Shown: positions 34,972 to 44,513, counted from the first letter of the stretch. The stretch: 64,000 nt of DNA from Pseudoclavibacter sp. AY1H1 (GCF_002931055.1 NZ_PSXX01000001.1:372001-436000), one strand, 5' to 3'. Notes: a model not told the origin generated them from the sequence alone. Program-made: numbers and translations.

Positions 34972-35205
34972 GGTGTCTCCTCACTCGGCTCTGTCCTGGT
35001 GCCACGACCATATCGGCGCCCAGCGATCCGTCGCCAGGGAAGTTCTGCCCGTTCCGCTGGGGACTCGCCCGGAGTCTGACTCAAGTTCTGGGACACCCCG
35101 TGACCGGCCGTGACAGTGGCGCACACATATCCATCGCCCCTCGAAGGGGAACACTCATGGGCGCACCCGCGCTCGCTTCGGGCGTCCGACCTGTACCGTC
35201 GAAGC

Positions 35206-35565
35206 ATGAATCTCGAGGCGGGGGAAGAGAATGTGGTCCCAGACTTGCCACCTCGCTCTTCAGTGCCGGTGGGGGCAGAGCGCACCGACTCGTCAGGCAT
35301 CGTGTGGAGGGCCGGAGTCGACGCCTGGGAGCGAGTCCCGGAACGCCACGGAATGGGTCTCTTCTTGAACGGGCGCCGCGCCGGGATATTCCGTGCTGTG
35401 GCTTTGGTGTCCGTGCTGGCAGTCATCTTTCTCGTGCCGCTCGTCGAAGCCTGGTGGATGAAAGTCCTGGTTTTCGCCCTCTGCGCCGTGCCGTTCTTCC
35501 TCGCAGTCGGGATCACCCGATGGGCGATCGTCAGAGACTCCAGGAACCCGGTGGACGAGCAGTAG
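35206..35565 (+). CDS. two-TM membrane protein
   Basis: A 119-aa protein. The first 55 residues are polar. Hydrophobic segments at about 59-79 and 85-105 form two TM helices separated by a short loop, with a polar tail. ATG 35206 was chosen, since the frame upstream lacks a good start. No family is recognised. Confidence 0.55.
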   Translation: MNLEAGEENVVPDLPPRSSVPVGAERTDSSGIVWRAGVDAWERVPERHGMGLFLNGRRAGIFRAVALVSVLAVIFLVPLVEAWWMKVLVFALCAVPFFLAVGITRWAIVRDSRNPVDEQ

Positions 35566-35957
35566 ACCTAGCCCTGAGCGGTTGGCAGAAGAGCACGTCG
35601 GTTGCCGGTGATCGCGCACGCTTCGGCGGTGAGAGTCGGGGCCCTCGCAGGTTGCTGAGAGACAGGTCCTGGGGCGCGTATCGATGGAGGCCGCGCGCAT
35701 CTGGGTGCACGACACCGCGAGGCCTTCATCGTGCTTCCGATGTAACCCGTGGCGCTCGGGGATGGAGGAGCACCTGCGGATCGAGCTTGGGGAAGCAACG
35801 GAACCAGCATCACCTGGTAATTCACTTTCCAAGGCCGGTCTGTAGTGAAGGCCTTGGCCGTCGATCCCGCGACAGCCAGGTTCTATCCTGCGCCAAGGGG
35901 ACCTGAGAAATCTTCGCGCGTGCTGGACTCTGCACAAGAGAGTGAAACGAGTTCCAC
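35566..35957. other. gene-poor stretch
   Basis: I see no convincing gene. A 54-codon plus-strand frame at about 35683-35847 has an IWVHDTARPSSCF segment, but its codon composition is not typical. It may be decayed DNA, plus the promoter of the AraC gene. Confidence 0.4.
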
Positions 35958-36848
35958 GTGCCCCAATCATCCCCACTCGGGTATGCCCGTCTCCAGGCTC
36001 GGGAATCCAAAGACAGCGTTCACTTTGCCGCGTTACTCAACAGCACCGGCATCACGCTGGTCGACACGGAACATGCCGAGAGCTACAGCATCTCAGCGCT
36101 CCGAGGTCCATCCTTCATCTGTGCGTGGGCCAGCGTCCCCGCATCGAGCTACCAAGTGCACCGGATGGGAACGTCGATCGAGTCGCGGACCTTGTTCGTC
36201 TTCGCGAACGCCGGTCAGGTCCACGTCGGGTTGGACGGGCAGACGGTGCCGCTCGCCCGCGGGGAGGTGTCTGCCGTCGCCCCGGGGAGCTCAACCATCG
36301 AGCTCATCGCTGCGGGTGAGCGGACCGAGGTCATCCTGTTCAGCATCGACTTGCCGGTTGCCGGGCGCGGCGATTCTGCTTCTCCCTTGGAAGGCATCAC
36401 GCGGCTCGTCGACCCAACGCTCAACACGTTCGTCTTCACAGCCTGCTACGGCCTCTCGCAGGCACCCACGCCAGTGTCCAAGGCGACCGCGGACACGATT
36501 GAACACGCTGCCGCAACCCTCGCCCGAGGCCTGCTGGCGCGCATGGCTCACCTGCAGGAGCCCGACCTCTACCTGGCCTCCTTGAGGCACATCCGTCTGC
36601 ATGCTGCTGACGCCAGCCTCACCCCCGTCTCTCTCGCAGATCGGTTCAAGGTCTCGACGCGCAAGCTGCAGGTTCGCTACAACCAGGAAGGCGACACTGT
36701 CGTCTCCGCCATCAGACGAAGCCGGGCGGTCATCGCGCGCAGCATCTGGCAACAGGAGCCCTCCCTCGCCGCATCGGTCGTCGCCTCGAGGTCGGGGTTC
36801 GCGTCCGCTCGGGGCCTGCGACGCGCACTCGCCGAACTCCCCGACTGA
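35958..36848 (+). CDS. AraC-type transcriptional regulator
   Basis: A 296-aa protein from GTG 35958. The N-terminal 190 residues are a cupin-like ligand or sensing domain. Residues about 205-290 form the AraC-type double helix-turn-helix: ASLTPVSLADRFKVSTRKLQ as the first, and LAASVVASRSGFASARGLRR as the second with the conserved Gly-Phe. It is likely to control a neighbouring surface-protein gene or a stress response. No effector can be named. Confidence 0.8.
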   Translation: MPQSSPLGYARLQARESKDSVHFAALLNSTGITLVDTEHAESYSISALRGPSFICAWASVPASSYQVHRMGTSIESRTLFVFANAGQVHVGLDGQTVPLARGEVSAVAPGSSTIELIAAGERTEVILFSIDLPVAGRGDSASPLEGITRLVDPTLNTFVFTACYGLSQAPTPVSKATADTIEHAAATLARGLLARMAHLQEPDLYLASLRHIRLHAADASLTPVSLADRFKVSTRKLQVRYNQEGDTVVSAIRRSRAVIARSIWQQEPSLAASVVASRSGFASARGLRRALAELPD

Positions 36849-36941
36849 GGTTGCCCACAAGACCGGGCTCGTGGGCGCACCACACCATGTTGGACGGGAG
36901 GTTTTCGAACCCGGTCGCGTGCGGTTGCTCGCCCTGCCACC

Positions 36942-38066
36942 TCAGACGCACCAGCTCAGTGAGATGTAGCCCGCGTGCCCACGAGCGGCCCCCGACAGGA
37001 GACCGGAAGGTGCAAGCACGTAGTTGCTGATGGGAGTGCCGAGGGCAGTCGCCGCGCGGTACGAAGAGCCAGCGGCTCCGGTGCCGGTGGAGATGGTGAG
37101 ACGGGTGGTGCCGGTGAACTGCGACCCAACCATTCCTCCACCTCCGCCCCCTGCGTAGCCGCCGCCCCCGCCACCGGCGGAAGCGGCGAAGGAGCCCCCG
37201 CCGTTGTTCAGCCGGGCGGCACCGTTGCCGCCATTGCCGCCGCCGTTGGAGCCGAGCCCGAAGTTCTGACCGTTCGACCCCTCGACCCTGGTCGGCGGTC
37301 CCCAGTTGCCATTGGCGACCCGATACTGGGCCGTGCCACCGCGCGTGCCGCCGACAGGGCCATCCGCGGCGGTGGCAGGGTTCACCGCGAGTCCCGGAGC
37401 GGTGGAGTTCACCCTGCCGACCGCGCCGACACGTCCGTTGGGGGCGGAGCTACCGGCGTTCGCTGTCCCGTAGTTGAATCCAGTCGTCGCGTCCGGTGCC
37501 TGATACACGGTCGTCTGCTGCGTCGAGCCTTGAACGGTCTCTCGTACGGCGGAACCGCCTCCTCCGCCGGAGACCACGAGCGGAGTCCCACCGAGCGCTC
37601 CGAGCAGGAGTGCGCTGCCGCCACCACCGGCACCCGCAGGGCCACCAGGGTTGTCGCGGGGGCCGGGCGTCGAGTTTCCCCCACTGCCGTACCCAGTTCC
37701 GCCGGCGGCCGTGGTGCCGTCTGTCTTCACCTCGCCGCCCTGCCCGACCACGATCCCGAAGGTACGCTGCGCGACCGTGGCGTTGGTGGGCAGCGTGATG
37801 CGCCCACTGGAATTCGCCCCCTGGCCGCCAGCGACGGTGGAGCCCGCACCGCCCCCGGCACCCCGCACAACGAAATCGACGTACCTCGCCCCAGCGGGCA
37901 CTGTGAAGGTGGTCAGCTGTCCGGCGGTGCTGAAGACCTGGCTGGCCGTCGTGCACGTCGATGCCGCCGCGACTGGAACTGCCGTTGCTGTTGCCAGCAC
38001 GGGGAGGCTCCATGCCGCCCCGCGCAGAATGCTGCGCCGGCCATGGTCTTTTGCGTCACCTGTCAT
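36942..38066 (-). CDS. Tat-exported glycine-rich surface protein
   Basis: A 374-aa protein from ATG 38066. The first 40 residues form a twin-arginine signal (GRRSILRGAAW, hydrophobic core, AAAS site). The mature part starts with an FTVPAGARYVDFVVRGAGGG motif, the start of a Gly_rich_2-type domain, and continues with long Gly/Ser/Ala runs, ending in an AGYISLSW strand. Such proteins are secreted and often adhesin- or matrix-like. It is divergent from the Tat-exported protein at 38439. A single internal Cys pair seems likely near the N- and C-ends. Confidence 0.8.
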   Translation of the reverse strand: MTGDAKDHGRRSILRGAAWSLPVLATATAVPVAAASTCTTASQVFSTAGQLTTFTVPAGARYVDFVVRGAGGGAGSTVAGGQGANSSGRITLPTNATVAQRTFGIVVGQGGEVKTDGTTAAGGTGYGSGGNSTPGPRDNPGGPAGAGGGGSALLLGALGGTPLVVSGGGGGSAVRETVQGSTQQTTVYQAPDATTGFNYGTANAGSSAPNGRVGAVGRVNSTAPGLAVNPATAADGPVGGTRGGTAQYRVANGNWGPPTRVEGSNGQNFGLGSNGGGNGGNGAARLNNGGGSFAASAGGGGGGYAGGGGGGMVGSQFTGTTRLTISTGTGAAGSSYRAATALGTPISNYVLAPSGLLSGAARGHAGYISLSWCV

Positions 38067-38438
38067 GTGTTCTCTCGCTTTTCTCGAGTCGTGGGGGACG
38101 CGGCTCGCGTGAGAGCGGCACGTGCGCATTCGGAACTGCTGCTCATCCTGGGGAGATCCGCGCGGGAATGCGACGGGTGATCTCCTGACTGCGGATAAGC
38201 GACGATTTTCTGCGCAAAATGTCCCGCACGCTTCTTTGTCGTTCCGTGGGGACTTCGAGCGAGTGCGTCACCGAAGAGCTGTAGACAGAGGCGCGTGAGT
38301 TGATGTCAGTGCGGTTCGGTGTCGTGAACAGGCACCCGAGCGGACCGCTGGCGACACAAAAACGCACGCAACCGACGAAATTCCGCATCTCAGCGCCGAA
38401 AAGCACTTCTGCGCCCCCCGCGTTGTTACTTTTCCCGC
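38067..38438. other. divergent intergenic region
   Basis: A 372-nt space between two divergent Tat-exported protein genes. No confident gene is seen; a few A/T-rich patches (GATTTTCTGCGCAAAATG near 38195-38222) may hold promoters. Confidence 0.45.
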
Positions 38439-39122
38439 ATGAACCCACGTGAAACCGCGCACCAGCCTTCAGGCACGCATCTCTCCCGGCGCAACATCGT
38501 GACAGCAGGGGCTTGGTCCGTGCCGATCCTGGTCTCGGCCATCTCCTCTCCGCTTGCCTCCGCATCCCGTGAGCCTCGCGTGGATCCGACGGTCACGCGT
38601 GTGAGCTCGGGAGGCAGCACGACGCAACCGTACGATCAGTCTCCTTTGCGGTATGAAGCGACCGGCACGTCGGCAAATTCGGCTATATACCAGGACAACA
38701 GCGCCTATAACACGCGCATCTACGTTCGCAATAACGGTCCGGAAACGATGCCAGCGGGGTCGACGCTCACCATTTCGATTGTCGTATATCCCGCCTCAGG
38801 CGCGTACATCGACATCTCCGCATTCCAATCCGGTACCGCGGCACTTGGTATCAACAGCTCCACTATGACGGGTGGAGCGTTGACGTTCTCGGGCCCTTCC
38901 GGATCCAGCGGTGGGTCAATGAATCGGGTCTTCACCATCAATCGCCCTATCCCATCGGGATCGGAGTTCATGATCCAGATCGCGTTCAATATCGCCGACA
39001 TTAGCGCCGAGCGGCAGCAGGGCGGTCTCAGCGCCCGAATCACAGCCCCAACTGGAACCGTCGATACGAACACAGGCAACAACGTGCGCATCAGCGCGGG
39101 CGACGTGTACTACGTGCGCTAG
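38439..39122 (+). CDS. Tat-exported secreted protein
   Basis: A 227-aa protein with a twin-arginine signal (SRRNIVTAGAW, then a hydrophobic core and an ASA site near residue 43). The mature 180 residues are Ser/Thr/Asn-rich and beta-rich (IYVRNNGPETMPAGSTLT, then FTINRPIPSGSEFMIQIAF), resembling DUF11/CARDB-type immunoglobulin repeats of surface proteins. It has no Cys or visible catalytic motif. The start has a poor ribosome site. It is divergent from the glycine-rich protein and probably shares regulation with it. Confidence 0.75.
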   Translation: MNPRETAHQPSGTHLSRRNIVTAGAWSVPILVSAISSPLASASREPRVDPTVTRVSSGGSTTQPYDQSPLRYEATGTSANSAIYQDNSAYNTRIYVRNNGPETMPAGSTLTISIVVYPASGAYIDISAFQSGTAALGINSSTMTGGALTFSGPSGSSGGSMNRVFTINRPIPSGSEFMIQIAFNIADISAERQQGGLSARITAPTGTVDTNTGNNVRISAGDVYYVR

Positions 39123-39163
39123 CCGCGTTCCTTCAGGGGTTCGAGGAGCGTCTTCACCGAGCA

Positions 39164-39223
39164 GAACGCCCCCGCGCAGGCTTGTGAGCTCCCACGCTTG
39201 CCAGGCGAAGCGCGGGGGTGTTC
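39164..39223. terminator. long inverted repeat, candidate terminator
   Basis: Arms GAACGCCCCCGCGC (39164-39177) and GCGCGGGGGTGTTC (39210-39223) match at 13 of 14 positions with a 32-nt loop, between the convergent genes ending at 39122 and 39363. Confidence 0.5.
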
Positions 39224-39362
39224 GCGGTCCGCAGTCTTCACCGGCACCGGAGCGCTCGCCAGCGAGCACGAAGAATGCGCTGGTTTCGAGAGCACTCGTG
39301 GCGCTCGGCTCTCCAGCGGATCACGCCGAGTGAGGTGAAGCCTCAAGCAGGCGGCACACCCG

Positions 39363-39834
39363 CTACCCGAGGGGCGCGTTCATACTGGCTGCCCAGTCGC
39401 GGATCGCTCGACGCTCACTGTCGCCGCAGATGTACCCGTAGGCGCTTTCAGTGACCCCATCGCTCAGGGTCCAGTCGTTGAAGTAGCTATGGGCGTAGCA
39501 GTCGGCCATTGCTTCTTTGCTGCCCTGGAACAGGCCCTGGAGGAGGAGCGGTTGATAGCCGCCGGTCGTCCGGGTAACGCGTGTCGTCTGCCTTCTGGAA
39601 CACGTGCGCGAGCTCATGCACAGTGGTCATCTTGCTGTGCCCGGCCGCGTCGACGATGCCTTCGCTGACAGACCCGCCCGCATTCACTTGGCGAGCCTGC
39701 GCATCGGCAACGCGCTGCTCCAGCTCCGCGCGGAACGTGCTTGTCTGGGAGGCGATGCTCTCGACGGAGTACACGCTGAGGTTTGGGTCCACCATCTTGG
39801 CGTCCTGGTCTTCCCTCCAGTCGAACAGCACCAC
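39363..39834 (-). pseudogene. frameshifted metallopeptidase-like gene
   Basis: Two overlapping frames together make one protein. Frame one (39487-39834) carries a zinc HELAH motif (TTVHELAHVFQKADDTRY). The second frame (39363-39617) continues with a GGYQPLLLQGLFQGSKEAMAD segment, whose Glu/Asp could be the third zinc ligand, then a Cys-containing tail. Around 39565 one extra C in a GACGACCGGCGGC stretch joins them. The 5' end also lacks a convincing start and signal peptide, so more is missing or frameshifted. It resembles small secreted DUF4157-like or putative peptidase domains. Confidence 0.6.
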
Positions 39835-39953
39835 GAGGGGCTCAACCGGGCATCGCTCGCCTCATCGTGTGCCCGTGTTCACGGGAGCAGAACCGTGGTG
39901 CACTCGCCGCGGGTCACTGTCAGCTGTGAGTGCCCAGTAACTAACATGTGGGC

Positions 39954-40484
39954 ATGACCTCTCAGATGCCGTTCATTCGAGCCACATTCTCCGGCGCCCT
40001 CGTCAACCCGGCAGGAAACGGGTACGTGCCAGGAAACGTGGAGGTCAGCGACGGTTGGGTGACGCTCTGGGCACTCACGCCAGACGGGTGGACGGTCGTG
40101 GTTCGTGCGCCAGCGCCAGAGGTGAGCGTCAGGTCGACCGCGCAGAAGATCCGCCTCTCCGTCGGCGGACGGCAGTACCTGCTCCTCGCTGACCCCGATG
40201 CCGTGATTCGCGCGCTCGGGTACAGCACGGCCGGGGCCGTCGCGGCCGTCCTCGACCGACCGGTTGCGGGAGCCGCAGCCGACGTCGGAGCCCTCCGGAA
40301 CCAGATCTCGGCTGCCAACTCGTGGAATGTGGGCGGAGGTCCGCAGTTCCTCGATGCCGCACGACAGTCCGGAGCGCGCGTCTCGCGGCTCGGGTACGGG
40401 GCGATCGCAGCGATCGGATGCGGAGCCGGCATCGCCGCGGTGCTGCTCGTCACCGTCATCACGGTCCTCATCATCACGCTCTGA
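39954..40484 (+). CDS. tail-anchored membrane protein A
   Basis: A 176-aa protein. ATG 39954 is preferred over GTG 39948. The first 140 residues are soluble and beta-rich (VEVSDGWVTLWALTPDGWTVVV, possibly a PH-like or barrel fold), followed by a Gly/Ala-rich linker and one C-terminal TM helix (about 150-172). The same layout recurs in the next gene. No function is recognised. Confidence 0.65.
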   Translation: MTSQMPFIRATFSGALVNPAGNGYVPGNVEVSDGWVTLWALTPDGWTVVVRAPAPEVSVRSTAQKIRLSVGGRQYLLLADPDAVIRALGYSTAGAVAAVLDRPVAGAAADVGALRNQISAANSWNVGGGPQFLDAARQSGARVSRLGYGAIAAIGCGAGIAAVLLVTVITVLIITL

Positions 40485-40536
40485 CGGACCCCAGCGCTGC
40501 CCCGTGCGGTGACGCCGTCAGGCCTATGCTGACCCG

Positions 40537-41058
40537 GTGCACATCACCGAACGTTTCGCGGGGCTCGTCGAAGCCGAACTTGCCGACAAGCCCTTCGCGG
40601 TCGTCCGAGTACAAGGCGGCTTTGACGTCGGCTTCGCACTCGCTGATGCCCGGTGGGTGAGCATCCTCGCGGTCAACGACGTTCGCGACAGCATCACGTA
40701 CAACGTTCGAGTGAACGAGCGCGCGGGGAAGTTCAGCATCAACGACACCCTGCGTCGGATCAGCTGGAGCGCCGGGGTGTCAGGAATGGTCCCTCGACTC
40801 GGCTTCTCGATGTCGTACCAGTCGGGCCGGGTCAAGTACGGTCGCGTGATCCAGCTCGGCGTCGCGCCTGGTGGGTTCGAGGTGGCGTTCAGCCCCGAGG
40901 AGGAACGGGCTCGCATCAGAGCGATCGGGCAGGAGCTCGGTCTGAAGCCAGGGCTGAGCAGGTCTGCCCTGATCGGGCTTTGGACTGCTGGCGGGGTCAT
41001 CGGTCTGTGCATCCTCGGCGCGGCGATCGCGCTCATCATCCAAGCGTTCCTCGGGTAG
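40537..41058 (+). CDS. tail-anchored membrane protein B
   Basis: A 173-aa protein from GTG 40537. A soluble part (1-140, with a GGFDVGFALADARWVS motif and a helical EEERARIRAIGQEL stretch) is followed by one C-terminal TM helix (145-167). It is 52 nt downstream of tail-anchored protein A in the same direction, and the two may be a duplicated pair or partners. No family is recognised. Confidence 0.65.
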   Translation: MHITERFAGLVEAELADKPFAVVRVQGGFDVGFALADARWVSILAVNDVRDSITYNVRVNERAGKFSINDTLRRISWSAGVSGMVPRLGFSMSYQSGRVKYGRVIQLGVAPGGFEVAFSPEEERARIRAIGQELGLKPGLSRSALIGLWTAGGVIGLCILGAAIALIIQAFLG

Positions 41059-41512
41059 CGCCGCCGGACGCCGACCGACCTCCGGCAACACATTCGAGCG
41101 CCTGCGTGGGGCCGTTGTGCGCGCATCCGGACGTCCTTGTGCAGCAGCTCTGTCCAGGCCAGACGGGCTTTCCGAATGCAAGGTGAGTCAGATTCGTTGG
41201 TCCTGCCGGCCTCGAGAACAAGCGAGATACTGGGCCTGCTTGAGAAGTCACTCGCGCTTGTCTGGCGGACGAAAGAAAAGCCCACGCTTACGGCATCCTC
41301 AGGCCTTTTCGCGGATTGGTGGATGTTGAGCAGTGAACACGCATGAGCGACGAGGGCGGCCTCTGCCTCAACCGGGGAGCATCCAACGCACAGAAGGGAA
41401 CAAGGGGGCCCAGAGTCGGGGACGACGATGTGATGGAACGTGAGAGCGGATGTTTCTGTGCGTACTTGACGACACCACCGCTCTTAGGGCTTATGCCTAC
41501 TGCGCGCCGGTG
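41059..41512. other. gene-poor stretch
   Basis: I see no convincing gene on either strand in this 454-nt space. Short open frames present are Cys/Arg/Ser-rich in composition and lack ribosome sites. It lies between the end of tail-anchored protein B and the convergent CPBP gene. Confidence 0.5.
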
Positions 41513-42058
41513 TCAGTTCAGCAGCAATCCTGCGCACACGTTTGCCGCTGCATGCACAAGTGCCCCGGGCACGAAGGTCCCCGTCTTCTCACGCAACCAG
41601 CCGAGAATCCAAGCGGCCGCAAATTGGGCCGGGATGACAGGCCAGGCGCGGATATCGACCAGCAGAATCCCGAGGTGCGGCACGACGAACACCAGGGACT
41701 GCAACAGGTTTCCTTTCTGGAAGCCGAGTCGACGCGAGAGGACGCCTCCGAGAAGACCGCGGAAAAGAATCTCCTCGCCGAAAGCGCGCAGTACGACGCT
41801 GAGCGCGACTCCCAGGGAAGTGAGACGAGCAACTGACACGCCAGGGGCATCAACGACCTCAGCTGGCACCGAGACAATCGCCAGCCAACCCGCGAAGAGC
41901 AGCGGGAAGAGGAGGAGACCTGCCCACGCATAGCCGTTCGCCGACCCCCACGTTAGTCCGAGTTGCAGGCGTGCGGCAGCGAGCGTCCGATTCTCACCGC
42001 GCGACTGAACGAATAAGTAGATCGCCGCGGGGAGACAAAACAGCACGAACTCGAACAT
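41513..42058 (-). CDS. CPBP-family intramembrane protease
   Basis: A 181-aa multi-pass membrane protein. TM helices lie at about 1-18, 44-63, 75-92, 118-136 and 150-175. The CPBP/Abi motifs are present: EEILFRG (Glu 95/96, Arg 100), a His in VVPHLG, and a His in the ALVHAAANV end. Such proteins process prenylated or other membrane peptides, or protect against bacteriocins. The neighbourhood does not show which. Confidence 0.85.
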   Translation of the reverse strand: MFEFVLFCLPAAIYLFVQSRGENRTLAAARLQLGLTWGSANGYAWAGLLLFPLLFAGWLAIVSVPAEVVDAPGVSVARLTSLGVALSVVLRAFGEEILFRGLLGGVLSRRLGFQKGNLLQSLVFVVPHLGILLVDIRAWPVIPAQFAAAWILGWLREKTGTFVPGALVHAAANVCAGLLLN

Positions 42059-42530
42059 GTCCCAAACCTATCGGCGATACTGCCCACGTGGCCCCCGCGA
42101 GTTTGAGCGCCGGCGTGCTCATCCCAGCGCTCACTTGACCGCAGATGATCGAGTGGCGGTGCAGGAGAGCTAGCAACTCCTCCAAGGTCCGCCATTAGTG
42201 CGAGCACAGGGCAGTAGCTGCCTCCATCGAGGTCGCCGGTCGCGCCGGCGTGAGTCCGGTCCTCGTGATGACGAAGAGCGGCACACCACCCAGTCCGATG
42301 GCCACGGGCATCGCGACGAAGGTCGGAGTCCACGATTGTGCACGACACAGACGACGGTTGTGGTCGCCAGTTCGAGGGCGACGCCAGCAAGACACCCCGA
42401 AGCGCCAGCAGTGGCGTTGTGATCCACCAGTCCACGCTCCAGAAATGGACACCGAGCAGCGAAGTCCGCACAGGCCCGGAATCTACGGCGTATCCCAGCA
42501 AGGCGCTCGACGGCTCGTCGCTGGTCCTGA
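42059..42530 (-). pseudogene. possible remnant of a membrane-protein gene
   Basis: No intact gene is visible. On the minus strand a hydrophobic, Trp-rich stretch (about 42380-42520, with WSVDWWITTPLLALRG) continues in another frame as FVAMPVAIGLGGVPLFVIT (about 42240-42310). This looks like decayed transmembrane coding DNA. The evidence is weak. Confidence 0.3.
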
Positions 42531-43313
42531 TCAGGGCAGGTCGAGTTCCCACTCGCCCCGCTGGGAGACGAAGATCAGTGAAGGACCGGCCGCGAGCTCT
42601 CCTCGGAAGTCGGCATCCCTGCGCTGCTCGCTGACTGCCTCGTACGGTGTCTCTCCACCGCCGGTGCCGTCTGCGCCCGAGCGGTACTCCGTGATCGACA
42701 TGCCGACCCCGGTGTCCGGCTTCACGCCCGTGAACGCGCCGCCCGGACCGTCGTAGAGATACGCGCCGTACCCCGTCCCGGATTCGGGGAGCTGGGGCGC
42801 AGAGTCGATGGGGCGAACGGTGACCTCCCAGGCTCCGTCGGCGTCGACGAGCAGTGCCGAGGGCGGCTCGTTCGCTGCCCACCACATCGTCTGGCCGGCG
42901 AAGGAAGTCGGGTCTGCTGTATAGCCCTCGATGCTCGTGTCGAGCAGGATCATCCCGAGAGCACCCTCGGAGTCCTCGGACCACAGCGTCAGGGGTGCGC
43001 TGCCGTCATAGGCGACGTCGATGATGCCGGAACGGGCCTTGGAGACCTCGGCGGGCAGCTCGACGCGCAGCTCGCCGGTGCCGCTCGACGTGTACTCATC
43101 GAATGTTCCGAAGGTCTCGGAAGCCCACTCGGCGGAGTCGGCCGCGGGAGCGAGCGAGGACGGTGGCGGAGGCGCGGAGTCTGTTTCCTGATTCTCAGGG
43201 GGCGCCACCGACGAGCATCCGGCCAGCACAACTGCTGCCGCGAGCAACGCGATCAAGAGCTGAGGACGTGCTCCGGCGCTTCGTCGAGAACTCGCTCCTG
43301 GACTTCGGCGCAT
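42531..43313 (-). CDS. secreted lipoprotein
   Basis: A 260-aa protein with a basic N-terminus, hydrophobic core and lipobox VLAGC at Cys 33, so it is anchored outside the membrane. A Pro/Ser-rich linker (40-65) leads to a soluble beta-rich domain of about 190 residues with several Trp and Asp, perhaps two related halves. No enzyme motif is seen. Function unknown. Confidence 0.75.
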   Translation of the reverse strand: MRRSPGASSRRSAGARPQLLIALLAAAVVLAGCSSVAPPENQETDSAPPPPSSLAPAADSAEWASETFGTFDEYTSSGTGELRVELPAEVSKARSGIIDVAYDGSAPLTLWSEDSEGALGMILLDTSIEGYTADPTSFAGQTMWWAANEPPSALLVDADGAWEVTVRPIDSAPQLPESGTGYGAYLYDGPGGAFTGVKPDTGVGMSITEYRSGADGTGGGETPYEAVSEQRRDADFRGELAAGPSLIFVSQRGEWELDLP

Positions 43314-43456
43314 GCTCTGAGCCTAGAGAAGTTGGAACATCATGGCGAGGGGTCTGTCTGCGCTCAAGAATCGTCGGCTCACCCTCAGTCCTTGCCGTCC
43401 GGCCTTCGTTAGGGTGGCACGGACCTGTATGGGCAGCGACAGCTCAGGAGAAGATC

Positions 43457-43996
43457 ATGCCGAATCGAGCACACCGCGCCGAGGAGGAATCGCTCGCCGA
43501 CTTCCTCGTGGATTACACCCCCGTCGAGGCGAAGTTCGCGTTGTCTACCGGCGACACTCCGCTCCTTCGAGCGATGCTGAATGCCGATCTGCTCGCCCGT
43601 GTCGGCATCGCGGAACGGCTCCTCGACGACGGCGCGGATGCCGCGGTCACGCTCGGGTCGGGGCTCAACGCCCTGCACCTGCTCTTCTCGAACCGAGAGC
43701 ACGACCTCGACAGGGAAGCGGTGCTCGTCGGCCGACTCATCGCGGGCGGTGCCGACCCGAATGCGGTGTCCAAACGCCAGGGGCCGCCACTGCTCGTCAT
43801 GATCGACTCGGGGATGGCGTCGCTTGCCGGGGTAGGCGCTGTCATCGACGCGATCACCGAGTCGACGACGATCGACCTCGAGGTGCTCGTCAACCGCAAG
43901 GGGAGACCGCGGAAGACGCTGCGTGACGAGATCGCGAGCACTCCGTGGCACCTTCCGGAGGTGAGGGAGCGCTTGGGGATTCCGCAGGATCAGTGA
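43457..43996 (+). CDS. ankyrin-repeat-like protein
   Basis: A 179-aa protein. ATG 43457 has GGAG 8 nt upstream; the open frame before it overlaps the lipoprotein gene and is not used. Two helix-turn-helix units resemble ankyrin repeats (ERLLDDGADAAVTLGSGLNALH, then GRLIAGGADPNAVSKRQGPP), with a further helical end. It is probably a cytosolic binding protein; the partner is unknown. Confidence 0.75.
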   Translation: MPNRAHRAEEESLADFLVDYTPVEAKFALSTGDTPLLRAMLNADLLARVGIAERLLDDGADAAVTLGSGLNALHLLFSNREHDLDREAVLVGRLIAGGADPNAVSKRQGPPLLVMIDSGMASLAGVGAVIDAITESTTIDLEVLVNRKGRPRKTLRDEIASTPWHLPEVRERLGIPQDQ

Positions 43997-44081
43997 GGGC
44001 CGCTGACGCCGCGACCGGAGAGACCAGCCGTTCTCGCAGGAGTCCGGGCTTCGTCAGGTGGCAAGATGCGCGTTTCTCGTC

Positions 44082-44501
44082 TCAGCCTCCGACCGCGTAG
44101 ACGTTGTTCGAGACCTGGGTCGCGTGGCTCGGCGCATCGTGCCCGTCCGGGACTACGAAGAACGTGGGTCCGCCTCCGGTACCTGTCGTCATCGTGCCGC
44201 CGGGCCCAGCGCATCCGTTGACCCAGTCGTCAGCGTTCGCGTAGGCGAGCAGGCAGACCGCGAGGTCGTCGGATCCAGCGCTCAACCAGAGGTCGGTACC
44301 GGCGTAGTGTCCGACCCACCGAACGGTGTCGGCGTCGAACTCATCCAGGGCATACTCGGGGAGGTCGGCGGGTACAACCTTGTCAGCTGGCGGTGCCTCG
44401 TCGAGGTCGGCGTAGGTGGATGCTGCGGCTGAGCACGCGGAGGTCGCTCCAAGCAGGAGTGCAGCGCCAGCGAGGGTGAGCGCCTTCGGAGTGCGTGACA
44501 T
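44082..44501 (-). CDS. small lipoprotein
   Basis: A 139-aa protein with a lipobox-like TSAC at Cys 23 after a hydrophobic core. The mature domain has a WVGHYAGTDLWLSAG strand pair and a GCAGPGGTM motif with two Cys that may pair. I recognise no family. Confidence 0.7.
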   Translation of the reverse strand: MSRTPKALTLAGAALLLGATSACSAAASTYADLDEAPPADKVVPADLPEYALDEFDADTVRWVGHYAGTDLWLSAGSDDLAVCLLAYANADDWVNGCAGPGGTMTTGTGGGPTFFVVPDGHDAPSHATQVSNNVYAVGG

Positions 44502-44513
44502 CTCCCCATGCTG

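Noticed and set aside
36980-38060. Gly-codon-rich repeats as a possible CRISPR or satellite array
   Set aside because: The repeats are irregular GGN codons of the glycine-rich protein, with no constant repeat-spacer spacing. I saw no CRISPR array anywhere in the window.
41953-42984. 343-codon minus-strand frame
   Set aside because: Most of it overlaps the lipoprotein gene in another frame. Only a short hydrophobic part may be a gene remnant, noted separately.
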